NCBI GenBank assembly: GCA_946894095.1
Contig: OX335660.1
Span: 3,477,001-3,541,000 of the forward strand
DNA from: Incurvaria masculella
Lineage: Eukaryota > Arthropoda > Insecta > Lepidoptera > Incurvariidae
Length of the DNA: 64,000 nucleotides
Reading direction: 5' to 3'
Shown: in pieces, positions 23,260 to 34,697 of the stretch
Position numbering within the stretch: the stretch's first letter is position 1
How the letters are laid out: every line of letters starts with the position of its first letter
Position numbers and translations under genes: made by a program
The notes under the pieces: model-generated
The model's input: only the letters and a program-made list of their open reading frames with translations
Told to the model about the DNA's origin: nothing
The model's database searches: none

Positions 23260-23675
23260 CTTTTTTTTTTACGAAACTTGACATGGATGGCTAATACCAC
23301 ACAACTACCGTTATGATATCAGCCCAATGCACCACATTCCCGAAGGAATTAGGTGCATTGCTAGGACCTTCCCTTTATGAGCACGGCTACATTGAACTGG
23401 ATGGAAAACACGGCCAATTTTTAGTTGCCGGTTCGACCATCTTTTATCCAATGCGATGGTACCAACCCGGACGGGCTTAAACCCTACCACCTAGTAGGGG
23501 AAGGGGACCCACAGTTTTACATGGATTCCGAACCATGGAGCAGCTCGCATTCGTGACTTAATGCACTTATCGAACTCAGAAAGAGAAATAAAGTGGTGCA
23601 TGTCGGGGCGAGGAATTGAACCCAGACCTCTGGTACGCTAGGCCAGTCCCCGCACCACTAGGCTACGAGCCGCTC
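23260..23675 (-). mobile_element. SINE-A copy, full length
   Basis: T-run at 23260-23270 (tail), full body and head ending GGCTACGAGCCGCTC at 23675. The B-box region reads GAATTGAACCCAGACC on this strand. Confidence 0.85.
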
Positions 23676-23769
23676 ATAAAAAATACCTCACATTCGGCAC
23701 TCTGCTCCCCCTTTAGTCACTGCCCCGTGCTGTCACATCAAGAAAGGAAGATGTGCCATATAGCCTACT

Positions 23770-23845
23770 ATGAGACCCAGTGGTCCGACGCCTTGCGATT
23801 CGATAAGCTGGGCGAAGCACCTCTGAGCGCGTCAAGCATCAACAT
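23770..23845 (+). mobile_element. SINE-B head fragment
   Basis: GACGCCTTGCGATTCGATAA and GCGAAGCACCTCTGAGCGCG match the SINE-B head and then stop. Confidence 0.6.
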
Positions 23846-24596
23846 CATCTTTATGGCAATTTGCCATGAGACTGGGGGAAAGTGATGTGGCCACCTAGTG
23901 CCCTCTACACAGAGCTGCTGGTTCCACACGCCTCAAATGCAACAAACAGATGCATAGAAGCCAGTTAGCATGCCGCTAGATGGCGCTACCCGCTAGAACG
24001 TCCAACGTGTCAAAAACACAAGAAGTCTATATCGCACTAACGAAGTTTCCCAACGTGTTAACACATACACAACAATGAAATCACGACGATTTACGCTATA
24101 ATACACTGACGGACGCGTCGTTCAGTCAGCTCGCTTACAACGCGCAAGGTTCAAAGGAGAGAAACATATCGTTGGAATGTTCTTGACATTGCACGAACTG
24201 CATCACGAGATAGTAAATTCGTAAGAAGACTGACTGGCCGGCGTAATCGTCGGTGTATGTATAATCACTAAAACGTTGCCACGCTGCTGTTATGCGGACG
24301 AGTTTCGGTCGCCACTGCCCGCTTTCTTACTCGATGTTTTCAACGCAAGTAAGAACTCCGGCCGATACGATCAGCTAGGCCGACCGCAGACAGACGGATG
24401 GATGGACGGACGGATCATACGATGTCGCCCTACTTGGAAAGTTCTCCTTCGCTGAACGCCTGTTGCATTAGCTTCGCCGGAGATGCTTTTGTGAACAATG
24501 TTGCGCGTGGATGCATTCAACTTCTTTACTATTATATTGTTTGAACTGGGATTACATATGCTGCAGATTTTTTTTACGCAAAGAATGTTTTTATAT
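23846..24596. other. Unassigned stretch with a dispersed-repeat piece
   Basis: Contains 24260-24345 (AATCACTAAAACGTTGCCAC, GTCGCCACTGCCCGC), a relative of the element near 9445 and 20575, and a short GGATGGATGGACGGACGG run at 24398. Otherwise no feature. Confidence 0.5.
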
Positions 24597-24945
24597 ATAT
24601 TTTTTTAGGCAACCTGACATGGATGACTAATACCACAAAACTACCGTTATGATTTTAGCCCAATACACAACATTCCCGAAGGAATTAGGTGCCATGCCAG
24701 GACCCCTCCTTTATGAACACGGCTACATTGAACTGGATGGAAAATAGCAAATTTTTCATTGCCGCTTCAACCATAGCTTCATCCAATGCGGTGGTACCAA
24801 GCGGGAGGCTTAACCCTACCACCTAGTAGGGGAAGGGGGGTTTTACATGGGTTCCTAACCATGGAACAGCTCGCATTCGTAACGAAATTCGCACTTATCA
24901 AACTCAGATAGAGAAAGAAAGAGGCGCATGACCGGACGAGAATTT
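24597..24945 (-). mobile_element. SINE-A copy, head truncated
   Basis: Tail and body are in order (GGCAACCTGACATGGATGAC, GGAATTAGGTGCCATGCCAG). The tRNA-like head is lost after about 24945. Confidence 0.8.
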
Positions 24946-25009
24946 AAAATTAAATGTAAGGTGAAAGAAAATGACCTGAAGAAATCCAACACTATGGTGG
25001 TATTGGACT

Positions 25010-25190
25010 CGAGGGAAATCTTTTTTCTGTAAAGCGCGCTACCGCGTACGCCAGGTGCGTCTTCACACCAGGCTGGGAGGTTGTACTTTAGGTAAAATGC
25101 ATCGGCAAAGAGTGCATTACACAGTTTACAGATCTTTTGATGAAGGATCTAAAGGATCGGTTGGTGATCATTAAGGAATTCGTATAGAGA
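25010..25190 (-). pseudogene. LINE 3' end fragment
   Basis: CGCCAGGTGCGTCTTCACAC, GGTTGTACTTTAGG and GATCTAAAGGATCGGTTGGT are the reverse of the LINE C-terminal region at 13020-13160. Confidence 0.65.
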
Positions 25191-26491
25191 ATGGGTGCGC
25201 TCCCTGGCTGTCGCGCGTTGAAGATTAAGAAAATTCGTTGTATTTATTTTTAGATATAATTTAATATTCTTTTACTTAATCCCTTATGGAACTGAATTCA
25301 ATTTTAGGTGCTAACGCCCCCTTAAGGTAGGTGTCAAAAAGTTTTTACTAGCTCTTAAGTAATCAAAATTAAATTAATGAAATCATGTGTTGGTGGTTAA
25401 AAAAATTACGTACTAATATTATAATCATAATAATATAGTAGGTATTCTACGGATATTAGTGAAAAACATATTTTCCATTTCAACCTTTCCTTTTCCAAAG
25501 GCTCGTTTCGTGTTTTTCTCGTTTTCAAGAGGACCTTCCGTTCAGCGAAATACAAAATAATTCCAACAATTTGAAAATCCGCAAATCTGAAAAAAGGACC
25601 TGCAAAAATGACAAGCCCGAATATACATTTCAGGGAGATAAGTTTGGGAAACATTCAGCAGCGGCGACGCAGCGTTCCAACACACATTTTTGCATATCTG
25701 TCCATCTGGTCCTTCGCATGTCGTCTTCGTGTGGTTTCTAGAATTCAATAATCAATAATAATAAATAAAGTTAAAGGACCCAGAAAAATAACTGTGGTAA
25801 GCCAATATCACACGTACATTATACATTCACAAACTGACGAATGTAAAATTATGATTATGATTAACGATGTTAAATTTGGAAATGTGACGATTCAGAGTGC
25901 AGCCAGCTGTCTATGGATGATAAATAAAATACAAATACAAAATATCAGACAATAGTTTAAACACCCAAAGAACACTTAAATCAGTTATAAAGTTGTTAAT
26001 ATTCGTCTTGAACTACATAATAATTGTTAATAGGTTTATAGAATCTTCATTAATCTCAAAGAACGTAATTACATTCGCTTGTAGAGATAAGTACATTTTG
26101 TTGTTATGCAGTTACAAACATTCTTACAACTAAATAAGTGTAGGTACAAAATACCGTTTTAAAACGATTTATAGAGTAAGTTAGAAGAGATGAAAGTGGA
26201 TACGTAATTTAAAAAAATTTTTTTAAGGTAGGGTCGTATACATAATGTTGATATCTAATTATTCTGAAAGTACAGTAAAGAGATGTATAATACCAAAATT
26301 GGTTAGCTAAATATAGTTGCCTGAAATGTATATTCCGGCTACGGCTAATCTGTCGCACGCACGTCATCATGTGAATATATGTACGTATATTTCACTTTTT
26401 TTTTTGTTTACAAAGGTAGGGTCTGTTGTCGATAAAACCAATTAAAACGATGATATCAAACAGCGCCTACCTTGTTTCTTACCTTTTAGTA
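25191..26491. other. Unassigned stretch
   Basis: 1.3 kb, mostly AT-rich, no repeat or gene supported. Confidence 0.5.
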
Positions 26492-26870
26492 GTCAGCCTC
26501 GGTAGCTCAGTGTGCTTCACCTTGCGAATCGATAACGTGGGGAAGCACCTCTGAGCGCGGTTAGGTTCTGGATGGGTGACCATTTTCAACCGTTGAGGCT
26601 GGCCGTGGTTCGGATTCCACGTAAAACTGTAGGTCCCCCTTCCTTACTAGGTGGTAGGGTTATCCCGCCCGGGTTGGTACCATCGCATTGAATGAACGAT
26701 GGTCGAAGCGGCAATAAAATTTGTCCGTGTTTTCCATCCAGTTTCATGCAGCCGAGCAATATAAGGAAGGTCCTGGCATGGCACTTTGTTCCCATGTGAT
26801 GTGTTAGGCTAATATCTGACGGTCAGTTCGGTGAGCCATCCATGTCCAGTTACATAAAAAAAAATTTTTA
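26492..26870 (+). mobile_element. SINE-B, full length
   Basis: Best-preserved copy: head GTCAGCCTCGGTAGCTCAGT, 5S-like GCGCGGTTAGGTTCTGGATG plus GGTGACC (26555-26581), body CCGCCCGGGTTGGTACCATC and tail CCATCCATGTCCAGTTACAT followed by an A-run. Confidence 0.85.
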
Positions 26871-27299
26871 CAATTCTTTAAACTTTTATTTTCACATAAA
26901 TGTCGGCCCAACTGAAACATCGCTGCCGCGCCGCCACCGCGCCGCTCGCCGCTCCGCAGTGCGGCCCGGCTCGGCCTGCAGCCGGTCCCCAGGACGCGGC
27001 GAGCGTGAAGCGAACCCACAAAAGGTCTCGGACAGAGCCGGCGGACAACGTCCCGCGGGGTTCACAACTAACAAGATTTAGAACAGCCCAATTTCATTAT
27101 TATGAACGTAAAAATAGAATATTTTTCAAGCTTACGAAAACAACGCGCATAAAGCAACTTGTTGCTAGTCTTTTTTCCCTCCCATACGATACATTTAGCT
27201 TTGCTGCGTTTAAAATGCAGACAGGAAGGTTCATTCTGTATGCATTTTTACAGTATTTTAAGGAGAAGTATTTCAATGGGAAGCAATAAAATCTAATCT
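26871..27299 (+). other. GC-rich stretch with a 129-codon frame of unknown status
   Basis: A GC-rich island (about 26920-27060) carries a frame at 26900-27289. I recognise no domain: the first part is Ala/Pro/Arg-rich, as any GC-rich DNA would give, and the rest is ordinary. There are frames on the opposite strand too. It could be a promoter island or a repeat; I do not call a gene. Confidence 0.3.
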
Positions 27300-28208
27300 A
27301 ATAAATATTATAAAGGGGAAAGTTTGTAATAATGGATGGATGGATGGATGGATGGATGGATGTTTGTTACTCTTTCACGTAAAAACTACTGAATGGATTC
27401 TAATGAAACTTTACAATAATATAGCTTATACATCAGAATAACACATAGGCTACAATTTATAAAGATATTGTGCCCATGGGCTTTAGAACTTTCACGGGGC
27501 AGCGAAAACGATGCCGGTAGCGCTACTTCACACCAGGGGGAGCGGGGCCGGGGGTGGGCGGGCGGTCCGACGGGGACGGGTGCGGGGAGGGGGGGGCGGG
27601 TACGGCTTGGTATTTCCCGCAACTTTAGGACTACTTGGCAAAATCCTTGAGAACCAGTTACTCGAATTTAGATGCGGATTGTATCTACGTCTAGCCTGAT
27701 TCTACTCAAAACGTATAGGCTACATAATATAACGCTTCATTACCAGAAGGGTGAGTGTTAAATTCTTGTAACTTGCGAACCACTAACCCGATTTATGTGC
27801 GTATTTGATCAATATATAGGATTTCTGGGAGCAGTCAGGTTCGAGATGGGTTACTGTTTTCGATGTTGAGGCTAGCTGTGGGTTGGAGTCCACGCAAAAC
27901 TTACCTACATTACACGTTACTTACTTACTAGGTAAGCAATGTTGCAGTGCAAGTGCAGAAAGGTTCTGGTGGCAAATGCTTTTTTTTTAAATAGCCACCA
28001 AATGTCTACGGAGCTCTAAATGGGAATTATTGGATGTTTCTCATTAAATCATGCTATTTCATCTCGAACGATCATGATTAAATTTGGTAGATGGATATAT
28101 TGTCCTGGACCAGTTTGACCCTATTTTGGATCAGCCATGTGGGCTACTTTTTATCCATGAAATAATTTAGCCGACACTAACCCGAGCGGAGCCGGGTACC
28201 GCAGCTAG
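27300..28208 (-). mobile_element. Mosaic retroposon, copy 3 (full length)
   Basis: Reverse orientation: it starts with the complement of the tail (GGGGAAAGTTTGTAATAATG, then (GGAT)n at 27332-27361), then the LINE-derived segment, a very G-rich tract (27535-27600), the SINE-B-like piece (27840-27960) and the head ending CGGAGCCGGGTACCGCAGCT at 28205. Confidence 0.85.
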
Positions 28209-28535
28209 TAAATATTATAAAGGGGAAAGTTTGTAATAATGGATGGATGGATGGATGGATGGATGTTTGTTACTCTTTCACGTAAAAACTGCTGAATGGA
28301 TTTTAATGAAACTTTACAATAATATAGCTTATACATCAGAATAACACATAGGCTACAATTTATAAAGATATTATGCCCATGGGCTTTAGAACTTTCATGG
28401 GGCTGCGAAAACGATGCCGGTAGCGCTACTTCACACCAAGGGGAGCAGGGCCGGGGGCGGCGGCGGGAGCGGGGCCGGTGGCGGGGTGGGCGGTCCGACG
28501 GGGGCGGGTGCGGGGAGGGGGGGGCGGGTACAGGT
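28209..28535 (-). mobile_element. Mosaic retroposon, copy 4 (5' truncated)
   Basis: Begins immediately after copy 3 with the tail complement and (GGAT)n, continues through the LINE-derived and G-rich segments (28438-28530), then stops. Truncation away from the tail is typical of LINE-driven insertion. Confidence 0.85.
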
Positions 28536-28564
28536 GGTGCATTCTAGCCAAACTTATGTAAACA

Positions 28565-29722
28565 CTAGCTGCGGTACCCGGCTCCGCTCGGGTTAGTGTC
28601 GGCTAAATTATCTCATGGATAAAAAGTAGCCCACATGACTGGTCCAAAATAGGGTCAAACTGGTCCAGGACAATGTATCCATGTACCAAATTTAATCAAG
28701 ATCGTTCGAGCCGAAATAGCATGATTTAATGAGAAACATCCAATAATTCCCATTTAGAGCTTCGTTGACGTTTGGTGGCTATTTAAAAAAAAAACATTTG
28801 CCGCGAGAACCTTTCTGCACTTTCACTGCTACATTGCTTACCTAGTAAGTAACGTGTAACGTAGGTAAGTTTTGCGTGGACTCCAACCCACAGCCAGCCT
28901 CAACATCGAAAACAGTAACCCATCTCGAACCTGACTGCTCCCAGAGATGCTATACATTGATAAAATACGCACATAAATCAGGTAAGTGGTTCGCATGTTA
29001 TAAGACTTTAAGACTACTACTTACCCTTCTGGTAATGAAGCGTTATATTATGTAATCTATAAGTTTTTAGTAGAATCAGGCTAGACGTAGATACAATGCA
29101 CATCTAAATCGAGTAATTGGTTCTCAAGGATTTTATTCTGTTGGTCGCTCCTCCGGCAATTTAGCGTGATGCCAAGTAGTCCTAAAGTTGCAGGAAATAC
29201 CAAGCCGTACTTCAGTAAAAGTAAGCGCTGCCGCCGCAAAGCCGAGCCGTGCATAGCATTGCAGTTTGTATGACAGCCCCATCTTAGCGTAAGCGGAACT
29301 GAATTCTATTTAGCCAATCCTAATTCCCGGGTAGTTAAATGTACATGTACTAAGTTTTACAAATCGCTAGTGCCTTGAAAATTCGCCAAACGGACACCAA
29401 ACAGTCACGACGTCTGCCCTCCCCCCGCCGCCGCTCCCCGCCACCGCCCCCGGCTCCTCTCCCCCTAGTGTGAAGTATCGCTACCGGCATCGTTTTCGCA
29501 GCCCCGTGAAAGTTCTAAAGCCCATGGGCACATAAATTGTAGCCTATGTGTTATTCTGATGTATAAGCTATATTATTGTAAAGTTTCATTAGAATCGATT
29601 CAGTAGTTTTTACGTGAAAGAGTAACAAACATCCATCCATCCATCCATCCATCCATCCATCCATCCATCCATCCATCCATCCATCCATTATTACAAACTT
29701 TCCCCTTTATAATATTTATTAT
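28565..29722 (+). mobile_element. Mosaic retroposon, copy 5 (with extra internal sequence)
   Basis: Head CTAGCTGCGGTACCCGGCTC, SINE-B-like piece, then about 200 extra bases (29210-29410) before the C-rich tract. It ends with the longest ATCC run in the window (29631-29688) and ACAAACTTTCCCCTTTATAA. Part of the extra sequence (CCCGGGTAGTTAAA region) recurs at 43935-44000. Confidence 0.8.
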
Positions 29723-30600
29723 TAGACTTTACTTAATCATAGCTGAATCATAGCTGAATCAGTTAATTACTTCCGACCTATTCCTGCGGCATTTACTGAA
29801 TCGCATACGGAAACGAATATGCTATTTTTCGTTATTCCCGAGGTTATTCCTCAACTCGGAAAGTATGATTTTAAATAGGACTGTGGCAGTGGGAGCTAGT
29901 GTAGTGCTATCTCTTTCTGTTTTTCAGTAATAGAAGTGCTCGCTCTAAGCTGCTAACGAATGGTAGCGCACGAAAACAAACACGACTCGGAGATTCGACT
30001 CATCGAAGATTTGTATTTTAGCTTATTCTGTGTTTGTTTACTGCTTATGGTGAACCTCACTGAAGTTTCAATTCTAAAAGTAAGTAACTAACGGAAAAGT
30101 GGCCGTGAGGATATATTATGAACTATTAACATCTTCTTATTCTAACGTTTCGTTTGCCAAAATATTATAGCGTAATGTTTATAAATGCGTAGCGACACCG
30201 CGGCGGGACGGGGAGGAAGTCGCCGCTTCTTTCTGGGGTCGGCGTGTCGACGTCATTCTGCATTTCTTCGCCCGCTTAACCAGCAGGCGTGTGACGAGTT
30301 ACACCACGAACGATGAAAAGCCTAACAAATGCCGGACAGGCCAGACCCGCAAATGGTTTCCAAAAATGTTTCCTAAAATCCCAAACATAAATGGCTAAAG
30401 CCGAATGCCTGGCAACCTTTGTCATTGCAGCTGCGGAAACAAGTACGAAATAATTCCACGAATGAATCAGTAAACGCAGCTGTCAAAATCTTCCCAGAAT
30501 GCCAAAGTTTTCATCGTCCATACAAATAACAATTATTACATATGTAAACGTTTAATTCCGTGGCCACTCATTCCGTGTGGCGCTGCGATCGGTTTCTAGA
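29723..30600. other. Unassigned stretch
   Basis: About 880 bp without a repeat match or supported gene. Confidence 0.5.
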
Positions 30601-30608
30601 ATGCCAAA

Positions 30609-30680
30609 GTAATGTCAAAGTAAATTCTTCTTCTGTTAACTCTACTGAATCCGCAATGACGGAATGCCAAGAATACATGC
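30609..30680 (+). mobile_element. Truncated foldback element
   Basis: AATGTCAAAGTAAATTCTTC (centre) and the right arm GTTAACTCTACTGAATCCGC match 2715-2778. The left arm is reduced to a few bases. Confidence 0.8.
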
Positions 30681-30683
30681 CCA

Positions 30684-31293
30684 GCTTGGTATTTCCCGCA
30701 ACTTTAGGACTACTTGGCCAAATCCTTGAGAACCAATTACTCGATTTAGATGCGGATTGTATCTACGTCTAGCCTGATTCTACTCAAAACTTATAGGCTA
30801 CATAATATAACGCTTCATTACCTGAAGGGTGAGTAGTGAGTGTTAAATTCTTATAACTTGCGAACCACTAACCCGATTTATGTGCGTATGTTATCAATGT
30901 ATAGGATCTCTGGGAGCAGTCAGGTTCGAGATGGGTTACTGTTTTCGATGTTGAGGCTAGCTGTGGATTGGAGTCCACGCAAAACTTACCTACATTACAC
31001 GTTACTTAATTACTAGGTAAACAATGTTGCAGTGCAAGTGCAGAAAGGTTCTGGCGGCAAATGCTTTTTTTTAAATAGCCACCAAATGTCAACGAAGCTC
31101 TAAATGGGAATTATTGGATGTTACTCACTAAATCATGCTATTTCGGCTCGAACGATCTTGATTAAATTTGGTAGATGGATACAATGTCCTGGACCAGTTT
31201 GACCCTATTTTGGACCAGTCATGTGGGCTATTTTTTATCCATGAAATAATTTAGCCGACACTAACCCGAGCGGAGCCGGGTACCGCAGCTAGT
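30684..31293 (-). mobile_element. Mosaic retroposon, copy 6 (tail half missing)
   Basis: Contains the SINE-B-like piece and the head (CGGAGCCGGGTACCGCAGCT, to 31290) but lacks the G-rich and (GGAT)n parts. It abuts the truncated foldback element. Confidence 0.8.
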
Positions 31294-31329
31294 TAAATTA
31301 TATTTATTACAATATTATCATTTATTGCG

Positions 31330-31718
31330 ATTTTTTTATGCAACCTGGCATGGATGGCTAATACCACACAACTACCGTTATGATATTAGCCCAATAAACC
31401 AGATTCCAAGGTGCCATGCCAGGAACTTACCTTTATGTGCACGGATACATTGAACTGGATGGAAAACACGGACAATTTTTCATTGCCGCTTCCCGGCGGG
31501 GCTTAATCCCTACCACCTATAAGGGGAAGGGGACCTACAGTTTTACATGGATTCCGAATACGGAGCATGGAATAACGATGGTGCAGTTCGCATTCGTGAC
31601 GAAATGCACTCATCGAACTCAGAAAGAGAAAGAAAGTGGTGCATGTCGGGGCGAGGACTTGAACCCAGACCTCTGGTACGCTAGGCCAGTCCCCGCGCCA
31701 CTAGGCTACGAGCCGCTC
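31330..31718 (-). mobile_element. SINE-A copy
   Basis: Tail T-run at 31331, body with a deletion of about 25 bp after CATTGCCGCTTC, and head ending CTAGGCTACGAGCCGCTC at 31718. Its 101-codon plus frame is an artefact of the repeat. Confidence 0.85.
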
Positions 31719-32229
31719 TAACGAGCTTAACACTACCACCTAGTAGGAAAAGGAGACCTGAAGTTTCACATAGATTCCGATTTATGGTTCTATTTCTAAC
31801 TCAGAAAGATAACCCACTTATATGTCACTGTTTTTACACATTTGTAAAAGGTTTTTATTTTATTTATTTTTATTTATTTATTTATTAAGGCTAACTCACA
31901 GTGCATTTACATAACAATAGAAAAATAATATAAATGAAAATAACACCAATTACGAGCTCACACAGCTGGAAGAAAGATAAAATAAAAACGTGAGAATTAC
32001 AGTAGCACGATCTAATATAAACGAAAGAAACGAAGTTTTCGGATGAAAGAAGTAAGTTCGACTTAAACGAGCAAGCCATAATCCGAATACTGTTTATTCT
32101 AAGATATTTTAATAAAGAACCCACTTAATAAATATTTACGACCGGAAAACTACCATTATTACAATCATTTAATACAAGAACCCGATAGCCCCATAAACAC
32201 TCTATTGGTAAACATTGAAGGCATTCTAA
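31719..32229. other. Unassigned stretch
   Basis: Begins with a short SINE piece (CACCTAGTAGGAAAAGGAGA, 31736) and a TTTA-rich run (31855-31885). No gene seen. Confidence 0.5.
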
Positions 32230-32398
32230 GGCTGAGATAAATAGTCGTATCAGAAACTATGACTAACGGAAAGAAGTACTTTGTGACGTCACTTTGACAC
32301 ATTTTGTATCGAGGAAGTCTTCAAAGTAATGCAAAATGACGTCACAAAGTAGTACTTTTCGTTAGTCTTAGTTTCTGTTACGACTATTTATCTCAGCC
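32230..32398. mobile_element. Foldback MITE (169 bp)
   Basis: Left arm GGCTGAGATAAATAGTCGTA and right arm TACGACTATTTATCTCAGCC are exact complements at the ends. Pairing continues inward for about 65 bp, including TGACGTCACTTTG/CAAAATGACGTCA. Confidence 0.9.
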
Positions 32399-32606
32399 AG
32401 TCCCTATGTAAAGTGAGCAACACTCAGATGACCTCGTAAATAAGATAGTTAAGGCGGGAATAATGGCCACTCCATGATGTCACCATACTTCCGAGAAGCG
32501 AAACCGCGGGGAATCTGCTCTTAAAGCGGTGAGGAAATGTGATATAATACCACTCGTGATTCTTAATCTACGGCGCTGTATACTACCGACCACTTTCATT
32601 GTTTTT

Positions 32607-32885
32607 TAGGGTTCCGTATCCAAAGGGTGCCAACGGAAACCTATTACTAAGCCTCTGCTGTCCATCCATCTGTCCATCCGTCCGTCCGTCCGTCCGTCAC
32701 AGGGATGAATCTCATGAACCGTAATAGGTAGGCAGCTGAGTATTTGTGTGAGTGTGTATATATTTTGCCGCTATTGCAAAAAAGGGGGTTCCTTAAAAAA
32801 ATATATATGTTTTTTTCATGTCAAATCTCGTACTATGGTACGGAACGCTTTGTGTGTGAGTCCGACTCGCACTTGGATGGTTTTT
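32607..32885 (-). mobile_element. GTCC-element
   Basis: AGGGTTCCGTATCCAAAGGG, (GTCC)n near 32665-32697, CATGAACCGTAATAGGTAGG and GTGAGTCCGACTCGCACTTG in order. Confidence 0.8.
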
Positions 32886-32964
32886 AATTTTTTTAAATCC
32901 CTGGGAACAAGGGGATTAAAAGTACCTTGTATATTTTTCCGAAATAACCCGTCCTAGTTAGTAT

Positions 32965-33160
32965 AATACATCGCACTAAATGAAGGATAGTCGAAGCGGA
33001 AATCTAAAATGTCCGTGTTTTCAATCCAGTTCGTCGTTGCCGTGAAATATCAGAAAGGTTCTGGATTGGCTTGAACAAGCAAATGTCAAAATGTCAGCCT
33101 CGGTAGCTCAGTGTGCGACGCCGTGCGATTCGATAAGCTTGGGAAGCACCTCTGCACTAT
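32965..33160 (+). mobile_element. SINE body fragment followed by a SINE-B head
   Basis: 32965-33068 is body (AATGTCCGTGTTTTCAATCC). 33089-33160 is a separate SINE-B head (GTCAGCCTCGGTAGCTCAGT, GATAAGCTTGGGAAGCACCT). Two broken copies end to end. Confidence 0.65.
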
Positions 33161-33193
33161 CTGAGGATTGTTAAATGCTTAATCTGACATTTA

Positions 33194-33347
33194 TCCTGGT
33201 TTTCACCAACTGCTGATTTATTTTAATCGACACTTAAAGGGCCTTTATTACCAAAGTGCTGATTATCTTGTACTGATATTGGCTGCTAAGAAAGGCCCTT
33301 AATATCTGGCGATTAAGCTAATCAGCAGTAAGTGAAATAGGTCCTAA
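33194..33347. mobile_element. Short MITE of the CTGATTTATTTTAATCGACA family
   Basis: GGTTTTCACCAACTGCTGAT at left and ATCAGCAGTAAGTGAAATAG at right are imperfect complements. Two tandem relatives lie at 59008-59335. Confidence 0.7.
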
Positions 33348-33846
33348 TTAGTGTCATTTCGTACCACGCTTATTGGTAAATTTCCGGTCACTTGTCTAAA
33401 CAACCCGTCGTTAGACAGTTACCATGTTACAAAACGCAACTAACCATCAGACTTAATCACTCACTTGCCTTCTCACCCGGCGAGTTAATATACCATGGTA
33501 ACCCCTCAGGACTCAGCTCATGTTCCACGGAATTAATTAGTCTAATCTAATTTATCACCTAACCTCACCTTCTTTGCCCGACCTAACTTTGCCGAACCTA
33601 ATATAAGTAAATTTATTGAGCGATAATTTAGACCCTCCAAGACGAATCCTCGTGTTAGGGGGTGCCAAATTAGGCATGCACGCACAAATTAATCGCTCGC
33701 TTGTTAGAGACATCTCAAGAAAGGGGAAGCTAGGGTGGCGAGTTTGTCCTTTCAACTTTCCTACTAAGGGCTTTTAAACGAGCCTGCTCGAAAGTGACTG
33801 GCAGCTAATTGGGATGCTGTGGAGTCAAATTAGCAGTATATTATAC
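33348..33846. other. Unassigned stretch
   Basis: No feature supported. Confidence 0.5.
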
Positions 33847-33925
33847 TAGCTGAGGTACCCGGCTCCACCAGGGTTATTGTCGTTTTGGACTGATGTCGGG
33901 ATGAATTTCATTTCATTGTCCATTT

Positions 33926-34215
33926 CGTTAGTTAAAACTTTTTTGGTAGTCAAACTACACTAAGGTTCTTCGAAAACTGAATGATCCGCGGATTCGATCA
34001 ACTCAGTAAAGAAGAGTCCGCAAAGAAACTTTACGAGTGTCCCGTCCACAGTAATGAAATACATACTTTGATCTAAATGCCACTGCCAAACATTTTTTGG
34101 TAGAACAGTTTAAGGCAAAGAACAAAACAATACAAACAACCAGCCTCAGTGCAAATGGATTAGAAATAGAACTTGACAAACAAAGTTGCTTATACAATAA
34201 TATGTATGATTTCCT
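33926..34215 (+). repeat. Dispersed repeat G
   Basis: CTTTTTTGGTAGTCAAACTA, GAATGATCCGCGGATTCGAT and TCTAAATGCCACTGCCAAAC, then AAGGCAAAGAAC, match 47226-47890 and 63530-63870. This copy is uninterrupted at the site where the 47-kb copy carries a GTCC-element. Confidence 0.75.
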
Positions 34216-34697
34216 GCATATTATATGAGTTTCCAATGCAAATTTTAATCCCCTATTTCACTCACTTCCAGTTTAGTTTTCGCCACAAAAGGCCTCCTAC
34301 AAAAAGCCTATGTCCTTCTCCAAGTACTATCTCCATACCAAAATTCATCAAATTAGGTTTAGCTGTTTAGGTGTGAAAAGGCAACAAACAGACAAAGTTA
34401 CTTTCGCATTATAAGATTGGGCGGCTCATAGTCAGGGGTGTGTGGACTTGCCTTCCATGCCAAAGGTCAAGGGTTCAATTTTGATGAATTTCGGTGTAAA
34501 GATGGTCTTGACCTTAGAGAAGGACAGACAGTCTGACAGTCAGCGTGTCTGCGTCCACTGCTGGAAATACTCCTCTCCAATTATTCTCCAGTCCTCCCGA
34601 CCCTCAGCGGTACGGAACCACTGCTTTGCAATGGTGTCGTTGTCACAAGAAGGGGTATAGGACGAAGTTTAATAACTTGTTACTAACTTCATAGCCA

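Noticed and set aside
26540..26600. 5S rRNA gene
   Set aside because: Only the 3' internal promoter part is similar; the rest of the 120-nt 5S sequence is absent and the segment belongs to a SINE.
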